Below are positions 24,530-37,100 of a stretch of 64,000 nt of DNA, piece by piece. This DNA is from Onchocerca volvulus (lineage: Eukaryota > Nematoda > Chromadorea > Rhabditida > Onchocercidae), in contig HG738137.1 in the NCBI GenBank assembly GCA_000499405.2, positions 10,828,621-10,892,620 of the forward strand. The letters run 5' to 3'. The translations under genes were made by a program, and so were the position numbers. How positions within the stretch are numbered: the first letter of the stretch is position 1; every line of letters starts with the position of its first letter. The notes beneath the pieces were generated by a model. That model saw only the letters and a program-made list of their open reading frames with translations. It was not told where the DNA came from and made no database searches.

Positions 24530-27500
24530 TTATGCTGTGACATCAAAAAGTCTATCAATAACCATGTCAAGCGATTCGGGTGTATATTTCAAGTGCTTTT
24601 CGGTATTTTTTGATATTGTGGAACGCATCACTCTGAAATAACACATTTTTAGCTGTTTGGTAATCTTTTCAATGAACATTCAATAAAATAACCTGCAATA
24701 AGTTGCCTCATCCATTAGTTATGATTGAACTTTGAGATTTTATGGCAGAGGGAAATCTACTCAATAAAGTAAAGTTCTGATTACAGCCTTCATGAAAAGA
24801 TAAGTAAGACCTTCAATCCTTCTGCATCAGACAGTAAAATCAAGCTAAGTCATGCCTGTTATCTAGTTATCTAAGGCTTACAAAAGCTGGCTCGCTTTAT
24901 GCCAAACACTACTCGATCTTTATCCCAGCTGATAAGGTACACAGATGAATTTTATGCACTGTATTATTAGTGCCATAGAAAAAATAAGGGTCAAGAATGA
25001 AAAAATTCTTGGAAGGTTCGACACAAGATTTTCGCTGAAAGTTAAATGGTAAAACTATGGAAAATTTACCGCGCATAAACTTCTGCATACGGCTCACAAA
25101 TTAATGATTTTATTTCTGCCTTGATATCATGTGCCAATTTGACATCAGAAAAGCAGTAATCCTGCTGTACATTAATCAATCTTCCCAGCTCAGCATTAAA
25201 TGCCTGCAATCATTCTGATAACATGCTTTTCGTTAAAAGCATCAAACAAATAATCATTTTCTTAGAAACTAATTAACTGCAATTAAGTACGAATTATATA
25301 ATGCCAATTACATCACCATATAAAATAATGTAATTGATTTCCAGGACATAAAGACTTGCAACAACATATAAATGTTGTGAATCGCAGCCATAAGGATAAA
25401 AAACAAATAGAATTATACATGTAATCAAGAAAGATTTAAAACAGTGATTGAAAATGAAATATGAAACGATGTGGTGCTAGAATGAAATAGGCTAATTTTT
25501 CTCTCTAAATAAAATACAAAAAATTGAATCTAATTTTTTAGAATGATTAGATCTTTCATTCAAACAGTATTTACTCTTCGTAATAATATTTGAAATAGAA
25601 GAGATAAATATTAAACAATGAAACAAACCACGAGTGCATTCTTCAGCGTCGTTCTGTCATCAAAAGTAGACAAATCTACAGTAATGATTGAAACTACACG
25701 ATTCCAACTGAAATATCAAAATGTAAACAGTAATTTAAATCAATTAGATATCGTAAGACTACCGTACGGATTTGATTTTGTTAATTGGAGTTATTTAAAA
25801 ACATCCAACCCTATGTTCATCGTGGCACAATTAACTTTTATTTGCGGGAAATCTTTATCGTGGTCACGAGTAGGTAAAATAGCATATAAAGTATAATTAT
25901 ACAAAGTATAAAGGCGATAAAATAAAAAAAAATTAACCGAAGAACTTTTTTCTCGAACTAAGATACCTTTGAAGATATTTTTTGCTGTATGTATTGATCT
26001 CAGAGCGATAGAAAGAGCGCACTTGAGAGTTATGCTCACCAACCACCGCGAACATCCCATTAGTTTGAAGGGCATTGTGGATATAATTATTATTATTTAA
26101 CAGAAAAACAGCAGCTAATGTTTCGTCGCCATATACTGCTGCTTTGTTTTTCAAATTCAAACCCAATGCAGACAGTGCGCGTGCTGGAAATACTTTGATT
26201 CAAACAATACAGTGACTGCATAAGTGAGGTAAATACAAACAGCATCTCATTCATTTTAATTTAATTCAGATGATTAACAAAAAAATTATTAATAAAAGTG
26301 GTAATTCAAGCTATCAAAATGAACAATATTGCTGGATTGATATTCCTTTCAATTCTACAAAAACTGGCATTTATTTCGATTTATTATCAATGATAGTCCT
26401 TTCTAGAACTGCTCTCTAGATTATTCTTATCTCTTGAACCAGAAATGTTTCGCTCCTTTATTGTAATATGGATGTTATTCTTAATCAGTAGGCAAAAAGA
26501 CGCCTTCTCAATGGCTATTATGAACAAAAGAAAAATACTAACCAAAAAGCCGCGGAAAATGAGTCGTCGAATTCCCTTTCGCTCCTGTCGCGATCAACAA
26601 ATTTGTTACTGTTTGTCGATAATCCATTAAACTGTTTAGAAAATTCAGTGTCTGAAAAACAGGAATTTTTCATGAAAGTTTCTTCGCTAAGTCTGCGGAA
26701 TTTGATTTCAGTTCATATAAATCTACTCACATTCGAAGTAATTTGATGTACATTACCATCCATGGGCACAAATTTGTTGGAATCATTTGTTAAATGATCG
26801 AAAAAGCCATCAAGAGCTTCCTTTATCTTATCATTAATCTTTTTTACAAAACTCTCATACGGCACATCTTCAACAGCATTCTGCAAACATTATGAGCTAT
26901 TTAATTCATCCGCATCCTACTAAACTTGTTACTAATATGCTTCAGGGAAGAAAATCCTCACAATCAAGACTAGTTCCTTGAAAAATTGTATTATTCTAGT
27001 TTCCGGTTTCTATATTTGGGTAATCTTGAAGCGGAGTTATTTTAAAAGATTTCATAACACTTTGACCAAACACTCACGGTTTCCCAGTGAGGTAGACTAT
27101 CGCGACATCATATGATGTGATTCAGACACGTTCTTACTCTCAACTATGCTAGTACAGTGAACACTATGAGAAACAGATACTTAATATAGAGGAATTTTTG
27201 GGAAATTAAATTCTATCTTAAAATCTATTAAAACTTCGATTCCAAGAAAGCCATTGCGTTTTGCAATAAAATACATGAACCAAAATCGCTAGGTAATTAG
27301 ATTAGAAAACTGAGTCAAGTTACACATACAAATCAACTGAACAAGAAACATACATTTCCAAGAGATAGCAATTGCAAATAATGCGCATTAATATGCTTGA
27401 GAAGAGGTAAAAATGGAATTAGAGAACAATTGATTCCATCCAATAGATTGCTTCCATGTTCCAAAACATACAATAATGGACGACCAAACAATAACTGCTG

Positions 27501-30338
27501 CACTTTAGCTTCGGCACTTACATCTGCTATCACTTTTTTTATCAGTTCTGCTTCAATCTGCAGTATCATGAATCAAAACAGAAATTTTTTGTTACTTGAA
27601 GTCGAAAGTATTACTCAACTATGTCTACCATAAAATCTGAATTTACAATTAATGATTCAATTAAAAGAAAAAAACCTCTATAAGTGCAAGCAGCGTTCCA
27701 AACAAAACCAAAATATTTTCGATAGCATCGTCTGACGCACGCCATTCCCAAGCTGAATCTGATTAGTACTTCTATTTTTCATTTAATAACAGGGGAAAAT
27801 GAAAATATCGCTATGTTATATATGAGGAAATTTTGATTTTTAAATTCTAAGAAACACTCAATAAAAATTTTCGTGTTTTATTATTTATAGCATTAATAAT
27901 AACAGAAATAAGAACCATATCTTTCAGAAGAACGACCAGTTGCCTTTCGTAAAGCTCTGAAATAAAGAACTTAAGTATTACATGGAACCCTTCATTCATC
28001 ATTTTCTATGAGCTTTAAAGTCAAAGAAATTGCAGTTTAAATGATTTCCTTAATGAATTCAGAATTTCCAAAGATTATTAAAGCTATCAATGTAAGAGTA
28101 CCAAATGTAAACTTACTGTCTCAATGACGCAGCTGATTTTGAAGACAATGAAATACTGACTTTACTATTTGAAGACAATCCTTGTTGAGCAGCAGCAGTC
28201 AAAGTTCGAAGCATATTATCACATCGAATGTTAGCATATGTTTTGATCACAGAACCTTCTGGATTATAAGTTAATAACCAACGAGCTATTTGTGCACATT
28301 GTTCAATGTTGCGTAATGTGACCAGCCCACGCAGTCGAGTACTTATTACTTCTTAAATTAAACTTTAATCAAATCTCAAATTAAATGTTCATCATTTTTT
28401 CATGTTTTTCTCGAATTTCATGTCACAATTCTAATCATTAACATCTAATCCGCGGATAAATTAAAATAAATGATGAATAGCTTATATTACCAATCTTCTT
28501 TAATGATATTCCGCAATTTATGAAAGTATGCAATTATGTTATTTCTCATTACTAATTAAATAACTGTTTATGACATATAATTAAGGAACATAATCTTTAA
28601 AAATTTGTATTAATGAGAATAAAATCTAAGTTTCATAAAGATCTCTCAGTTTATAATAAAACTGTCTAGAATTCTGATTTACAAAATAATCCTTTAAAAA
28701 ACTATTAAATACTACTAATAGTCCTAAACAAATAGATGAAATAAATTCTAAATGAATATTTACTAGAGAGGAGTGCCTATACGAATTTAAGAAAATTTAT
28801 TACTAGCCGTATTCATTATCTAAGGATTCGCTGATAATTGCTGCATCCAGTACTACTGAATTTGCAAGTAGCATATTCCGAAACTCTTTCTCAAGTGCAC
28901 AACAACCAGACTCAAAAGTCAGCTTCTGAAATAAAGATATAAAGAAATATATGGGAATATCAGAAGGTGCAGTTTTAAGCGAATTAGAACGAATAACAAG
29001 TTACTATGCTTTGAAATAAGAATCTGTCCAATTTAATGCCTTAAAATTCCGCTGAAACCGGAAGAATCCATGAGTAAATCATAATAATTTGATCACAATC
29101 ACTACTCGGCATATTCGGCTCAGTACTAGCTTAGTACAAACCAATGACACTATATATAACGCTTACAATGCCATCTGTCAGTTACTTGTTTCTTTTGCTT
29201 TGCCAGCCGAACTCTAGGATTGCCAAATCTTAATAGACAAACATGTCATGGGGCTTTTTAACCTTCAAGTACCCAAGCTAGTTCGAGAACAATTTAATAC
29301 TGAACCTAACCGACCTTTCCGCAATAATTAGTGAAAAAAAACATGTAGAACTGAATTCCCTTAACAAATGAAAAATTGAACTGAAAACATTTTGTACTGA
29401 ATTATAATCAGAAAAAAAATGAAATAGAAAAAAAAAAGAACCATGCTATCGAGCTGATTTTGATATGTTGGATGGGAAGAGAAAAAAGAAATAGCCCCAG
29501 CTAGCTGTTCCATTCTTTCAATAAACTGTTCTCTTTCCACGGAAGCATTGCCTTCACGTATTGAACATTCTAATTCTGCAGCGCGACCATAAAACTGCTG
29601 CATCGCATCGACGGTTTTTAATACTTTCCGAATATCTGCGAATAATTAAATAAGAAAAAAGTCAAATATTAAATCTACTAGTCTTGTCTTAAAACTGGTT
29701 TCTTGTGATATTAAAACAAGCAGTAGCTCATTTTCTCTTTCCATTGAGTGTTTTACAGTTTTTTTTCTTTTCTTTTCTTTTTTTTTTTTTTAATAAGACA
29801 GAGTGAAATGCATAAATCAAGTTTCAAAAAATTAGTACAGTACCCACTTGCTTGCTTTTGTCGTAAAAGAGCGGTTTTTTCATACAGTGGAACAATGCTT
29901 TGATCCAATTGTACCAGCCGATCTTGAAAACTTTCCAATAGTGCTGTGATCTCATTATTCAAATTTCTACTCTTCTTTAGATTTTCTTCAAAAGTCTTTA
30001 GCCATTCACTTTCCTAAATCGGAGAATTTCAAAATTTATTAGTGTAAATTGGAGATTACAGATAATTAATTGTACAGCAAATATTGCTAAAAACAATGCG
30101 AAAAATTCAGTTCATGTGGTAATCAAATTAAATTAATTTACATAAGAAGACATTATAATCGACAACATTAATCTAGCTAATTCAATTAATCTAATTATTT
30201 AACAAAGTATTTCATTATGATACTAAAAAAGATTATTTTCTGAGGTCCGATATAGAAACAAGTGAGTAAGAAGAATCTTACCTGTTGCAATTTAACATCA
30301 ATATTCCGAGCGACATAGTCATCTGAATCCGTGGACAT
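24530..30338 (-). CDS. exoc-7: Exocyst complex component EXOC7 (Exo70)
   Basis: Exo70 is the exocyst subunit that tethers secretory vesicles at the plasma membrane by binding PI(4,5)P2 and Rho GTPases. Fourteen exons in gene order: 30338-30282, 30013-29848, 29635-29442, 28925-28808, 28351-28117, 27956-27916, 27752-27676, 27557-27354, 26880-26731, 26651-26543, 26183-25967, 25707-25629, 25203-25070, 24632-24530, giving 627 residues (human about 650-700). Recognisable blocks: LLESFQDRLVQLDQSIVPLY in the N-terminal coiled coil; SIREGN; the DGNVHQITSN and LAAVFLLNNNNYIHNAL motifs of the C-terminal Exo70 domain (human DGTVHELTSN and LSAIFLHNNYNYILKSL); and the end LDMVIDRLFDVTA. The ATG at 30338 gives a short N-terminus before the coiled coil. 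One intron (exon 4 to 5) seems to use a GC donor, because the only GT in reach does not keep phase. It lies head-to-head with the Tudor gene. Confidence 0.93.
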
Positions 30339-31176
30339 GAATACAAGTCTAGAATAAGTTGGTCATTTCGACAGATAACATTTCATCATCCTAAGTTCTT
30401 GGTTCCTTCGCAGACCAATCTTATAAAACTTATAATAATAACTGCCATGTACCTCCATTTCTCTCCAACAATACCAATTAAAACCAAACCAAAAATTTTT
30501 TAAATTAAATAATCAATATAACAAATCAATCAAACAATAGGAGAGCTCTTATTGTTCGAATCAAATAATGTGAGGGCTTTTATTGTTTGGGTAAGCAAAT
30601 GTATGCAACATGGATAGACGAATCATAGTAAAATTTGAAATTTTCATTTGATTCGACAAGTTTTAAAACTTCATCAAGTCGATTATTTAAAATCGACCAA
30701 ACAACAAAAAGGGAAAATAAGAAAGAAATTTAAGAACATCTCTCAAATATCGCCTCCCATTGCAATGCATTTGCAGAGACCACGAAGTAGAAGTACTATT
30801 ATATTCCGAACCACTCATTCGTTAATGGATGGCAGAAAATGATTATGTCAAAAATTAATAAAACCTAAAAATAACAACAAGAAAAAGCCGAAAATAACAA
30901 AACAAGTGAGAAAAAATCCAGAATCAGTTTTAGAAGATTAACAAAAACCCATTATACCTAATTTCTTAATCGAAAATCAAAAAATCAAAAATAATAAACT
31001 TATACTAATCTTACCTCAACTTTAAAAAATAAGGAAAAAAAAGAAAAACTCATATCTTCTCATTCATTTGTTTTTATATTGGGTATCAGAAAATAATCTT
31101 TTTTTGATATCCCAATGGAAATATTTTATTAAATAATTAAATCAATTGAATTAGTTAGAACTAATTATTACTCAGG
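30339..31176. promoter_or_regulatory. Divergent intergenic region between EXOC7 and Tudor genes
   Basis: The start codons of the two genes are 838 bp apart on opposite strands, so promoters for both should lie here. The sequence is A-rich on the plus strand. TTATTACTCAG directly before the Tudor ATG fits a spliced-leader acceptor. No other motif is claimed. Confidence 0.5.
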
Positions 31177-34100
31177 ATGGATTATGCTAGCGATTACGAA
31201 GGTATGTTGAAGTGATGAATGAAATTCTAAAGCAAGCCAGAAACGTATTATATAGACCTAAAAAAAACTTTTAAACTTTTTAAGAATTTTTGAAAAAGTT
31301 CGAGAGATATTCTAGTAATCCCGAACGAGCAGGAAGACGCTATGATACAAGACGCAGCTAGCAATAAATGTATTCTACAGTAAGCCGAAGATGTATCATA
31401 TAGCTCAAAAATTCCAAGAGAACCCGAGAAATACCAGTAAATACTCCGGACGACCCGGGGAGACGCGGGACAACAACTATTCTTATCCTTAAAAGCTTCA
31501 TTGCATTATACGTACATTTGAATGTATAACTTTTTGGAATGGACTTTCTATCCTAATTTTTAGGAATAAAGTAATTGGTACGGTATTATCTTCGCGTATT
31601 CTTAAGTATTCTGGGGGAAGCTTCCGATGGGCTGGTATGGTTTATGCGTCGTTGTTACGTTACGTATGTAACGCGGTCTGTGCATTGTTTTCACGTACGT
31701 GATCCTGACGTAAAGATGGATTTTAGATGTTTTTCAGCTTTCTATGTGTTGCGAGCATTCTATTCTCTTTGAGTCAGATTGTCTTTGAATTGATGTAAGA
31801 TCTGATTATCCAATTTATCAAGTCTTTGAATATTATTAAGTACTTTGAGAAAGAGATGTGTTATTCTCTTGACATATTCGATGCTTTCTCCTCGCCCATT
31901 GCTACGAACAAATTCAGAAAGTGAATAAAATTGAAATTACTTTGAAGATGAAAAAAGTGCGCACCACTCCATACACGATTCAGAATTGGATAGCTGAAAA
32001 TGATTCATGTAAGAAGGCATTGTGGTTGCGTCGAGATGGCTTTTCAGGTTTGTTTTAAACTTTTCAGGTTTGTCTTAAACGGAATGAATTTCCTGGAAAA
32101 GTACTGTGAAAAATTCAGAATTAAATCCATTTCGACATAAGTAAGCAAAAGTAAGGAAATTTGAAGCGAATGTTCCAAATTCTTGTAAATTGTCTGCAAA
32201 CATGAATGGAAAAGTGAATTTCGAAAATAATCCATTTGGATTTAACATACATAATATTAGCGGTTTTTGCCGCTGGCTCAATAATAAAAAATTGAAATAA
32301 ATATCACAAAGTATGAATGGCTAATGTCTCAAGTTTTCTTAAAGAGATTTTTTCTCTTTAAGAATGTATGGACTAATTTGATTTTATGGCACTATAGTGG
32401 TATTAGCTATCGTGTTGTAAAAGGAAAAAGTTTTCCTAAGTATTGGATGTGTAGTCTAGATGCTATGGACCTATATTTTCATACTCTTAGCGAGAGATAA
32501 AGCTGATTTTCCCACTCATAACATGAGTAACGAAAATTGAGAAGCCATCATAAAAGATAGAATTCATACAGATTGGCTAGTCAAAGAAATTTAATGATAC
32601 GAAGTAATAGTCTAAAAATCACCTTATTTTCAACTGATTATATAGACAGTAAGGGAAGTAAATAGAATTTTAAGTAAGCCAAATATTTGTATAAAATTTT
32701 TCCGATAAAATCTTTCTTTTTTTAATAATTAAGCTCCAACTTTCATTGCATTTATATTTTTATGTCTTCTAAATTGATGTATGCTTTGAATTACTCGTTA
32801 AATTGTAGTCTGCCTGATGGCAAAAACGAAAGATCCACCTGTAAGCTTGTTTTTGCCTCTTGATAGTTGCTTCGATGTGCGCATTTTACGTATTGATTAT
32901 ACTAATGGATTTGTTTTTGTACGTCCTCTAGCGGAAGACGATCGTTACCAGGAATTACAACAGAAACTGACGAAACATTCGTCAGCAGAACATGTAAGAG
33001 CAGAAAATTTAAATGAAGGTATAATTGATCGTTTTTTAAAACAAACAGCATTTTGAGAAGTTATTGTTTTTCGTAATATTGCCCAACTTATTCTTCATCA
33101 GATTAAACAAATGAAATGAAAATATTCAACATTGGTTTTGAGATTTTTAGATTTAATATATTTGGCATCCAACAATGGTAAAGTGTTTCGTGGAACTCTT
33201 ATCGGACAACCGTCAGCGATAAGTTTGGTAAATTTTAAACTTCGAACTTGGTTTGTCTAAATAATAAAGACGGTAGTTGCAGTTTGATCAGGCATGATTT
33301 TATTTTTGCATAGAGAATTCCAATTTCTTAATGATATTCACTCGTAAGCTGAATATCATATCCATAAATAGGAAATATTTAAATTTGCAAGGACACATTC
33401 TGTGGCAGAAATTTGATAATTTCATGCAAGGATTCAATATGTTCCGGAAAAAACTAAATAATTGAAAACTTCATAAGTGATAATCAAAAAAGGACTCTCT
33501 TTAATACGTACATCAATAAGCTCTTTCCTCAAAACAATCAAGTTTCCAGTCTTTATTGCAGCTATATGGAATAGACGTTGGTGATATGAAATTTATCAAT
33601 GCACAAAACATCTGCCAGCTCCCTGCTGATCTTCAATTAATCCCGCCACTTTGCTTCTGCGGCTTATTACCTAGTTGCGCAACAAGTCTTGAATACGAGG
33701 ATCTTTCATTAATAAATGAGAATAACATTTGTTTGTGCAAAATTTGTAAGTGATAGAAATATCTTCGCCGACATAATAAAAAGATGTCCGATTTGAAAAA
33801 AGTTTGAACAATAAGAGAAGTAGCTGCTAGTTGAGACCTAGTTTTTTTATTGCTTCTGGTTGATTTTGATAATATTTGGTGAAGCAAGGAAAATAAAAGT
33901 TTAATCCACTTTTGCAATTGATATTTAAATTATCATTATGCTTCAACTTTTTTTCCAGACAAGGTTCTCCCACCACACTTTTCGAACTACCCTACCATGA
34001 TGTATCCACCGGTTGTGTTCATCCAACTGTACAAATTTACCAGTTTTCATAACAAATATGTCGAAGTTATTTTTAAACAGGTAAGCTTATTTATTTTTCT

Positions 34101-37100
34101 TCCCTAATAATTCGGTCTTATAGATTTTTCTTTAAATTAACTTTTTTATCAGAAGTCGAGGACGATAATAAGCAACAATGAATATTTTGGTTCGCAGTGT
34201 GTTGTTTCCACGGAGAGTTTAGTCACAAAAAAGAGAAACGATCAGAACATTGAAAAGACAGTAAATATTTTCCAGAGAACTTCACAGTCTTATGATGTAA
34301 ATTTATAGAAATTTGATTCATGATGACAAATTTTTCAACATTTTGATTTGTTATGATGGTGGGCTTTATTATTATTTTTTTAACTATTGATAATATTTCT
34401 ATTTTTTATTTTCACATTTTTTTGATCATTTATCTAATTGTCTTTGCTTTGGTACTCACAAAAAAATCTCATTATCAGGATTTAGAAAGATTTTAAGATA
34501 TGGTGAACCTACTTGAGTGATTATTTCTTCTAAATAACATTAGTCATTCATCAGCCAGATTCGGTAATGCCTTACTTGTATGATTTCGGTTCTTGCAATC
34601 ACTGTTGTTGAGGAACGTTTTAATTAAACTTACTATGCATCAGAAACGACTCATCTAGACATCTAGCCCTTCACTTACCACCGACAAGGTCTTTAAATTG
34701 TATTTTATTTTGAAATCTGTATATTGTTCATTGAAATTATCATGTAGATGAGTTTAACGCAATTTTTACTACGAATTTTTGTTAATTTACCGAATTTACT
34801 TATTCTAAGTGAAAAACCAATCCAATTTTTAATTTTTATTTTTGTGATTCCACTACTGACTATGTTCGAAGATTCATCTAATTTTGTAGGAGTTTGTAGA
34901 AGCAGACGATAATGGTAAATGCAATGAAATAGAGTGTTTTACTTTTAAACCTTACAATGTCAAATTACCATCTCAAGTAAGAGCGATTGTAACAGCAGAA
35001 ATCCGACGAAATATTTATTGGATGCGAGATGCCGATATCTTATCCATTTTATTTGAGGTGAGGACGATTAGCCATTACGATATCTGAAGCAATCATTTTA
35101 TCGGCAACGTTTTTTGAAATTTATTGCTAGTCAGTGAACTTATTATTGTATATTTATTTACAGAAGATGGTTTTCTAATACAAAGAATACAAAGGATGTA
35201 TTTAAAAAAAACAAACTTAAATTGAAATGCTATAGATAATAGTTTTAACAGAGAAAGAAATACAGCCACCACAATCCTTCTTTTTTTTCTAAATTGTAAC
35301 TTGTTGTCAATTATTTTTAATTTATTTCTTAATTATTTCGCACTATTTTTATTATTGTGAATGCTTCTCTGCATAGCTGATACTTCCCCATGGAAAAATT
35401 TGGGCTCAAAATTTTTTGATTTCAGAAAATGTTATATTTTGTTTATTTACGAAAAGTGTCTTTTAAATCACTTTTAAAATTTTGGTTAGTCCATGACTGA
35501 CTGAATGAATTATGCCGAATTTCCCCCAAATAAAATGTTTTAGATGCACGATCATGGCAAATGTATGAAATTTTTGAAATTCAGTTTAATCAAATTTTTT
35601 TAAACAGAATTTGGTTGATCCGGGAAAACATTCCAAATATAAATCCGTTAATCTAGTAGAGTTTCATGACGAAATATGCTGCTTAGTACGGCTGACAGAA
35701 CCGTTTCAAGAGTATAGTCCGTATGTTCGATTTCCCGTGTACCGGTAAGGTTTGATTTTATTGAGAATTTGAAGTTTTCAATATTGTATTGAATATAAAA
35801 TTAATTTTATCATAGATTTTTAAAGAATTGTTTATCATTATCCAGAAAATGTTGCGACATGAATCAGTGATCTGCTCATAAATTGCTTCGAATTACTACA
35901 ATACTTTTTTTTATTTTCATTTCTGCGAATTTAAGTTCATGCTTGTAAAAATTATTTCGAAATTCAACTGCATGGTTTAGGTATTTACGAACTGCGACTC
36001 ATAATGTCATATTATCATGACAGAAAGTAGTTCTAGTGATAGATTCTGGAAAATTCAGTGCTTTAGTGATGCATATTGATTATAGAGCAATTGTTACTGA
36101 TTTTCGTGCTAAAACTGGTACTTGTTTGGCATATCTTGTTGATTTTGGTCTATCAGTTGTGTGTAGCACCAAAAATTTGTATACTTGTAAAGAACAGGTT
36201 GGTTTTTATTACTGTTTCTTTTATTTATTGTTCATTGGTAGGAAAAAGACAATTTTAAATTAAAGCACATGATTTACTACGCAGATATTATATTTGCAGA
36301 TATGCCACAAAACATTTGTCTGTCGTTTTCTTTTTTCTTTTTCTTTTTTTTTTTTAACAAAATATTTTTAGCCTATGGTGATACGTGAGACTGTATCCGC
36401 TGCATTCAGATGTTATGTCAGTCAAGTTTTGCAACAGAGAGGTGATGAGCGTAAGACGCCCAAAGTAAACCATTAACATTTCCCATTTGAAATCAATCAA
36501 ATTTTTAAGCATTTCAAAATTAAAATAGTTAATTTAGCCGATAAATTCAATAAGCAATTTAGAACTTTGAAAGAGTTAACGGAATCTTTGACAGCATGGT
36601 TTTTTTGTTGTTTGAAAATTTAGGAACGTTTGGATACTAATTTTTAACAGTATCAAGATAGTATGCTAACAGCATGTGCAGGTAGAATTTGCATTCATTT
36701 TCAGCTACTTCGGGAAGAACTTTATACTCTACAACTTTCATGCCTACATAACAATTTTTACGTATGTAACATAATATCTGAGATGCAAAGCGTAAAACAA
36801 GAATCTGAATCAGATTCAGTCGACAGTGATATAAGAAACGAAAATGTTAAAAGTTTAACAAGTGAAAGCATAAGCACTGAAGCTTCTTCATCAAGAGCAG
36901 TAAGCAATGAAAGATTTAATGTGGAACAGAATAATCAACGATGGTTTCAATCTCAATCAAACAACTTATATATAGGGAACAAATCCGCTAAGTTATTAAC
37001 TTTCATTTGAATTATTTTAACTTTCATTTGAATTATTTTAACTTTCATTTGAATTATTTTATTGACTTGTCAGACGACATGTCTCTTATAATTTTAACCT

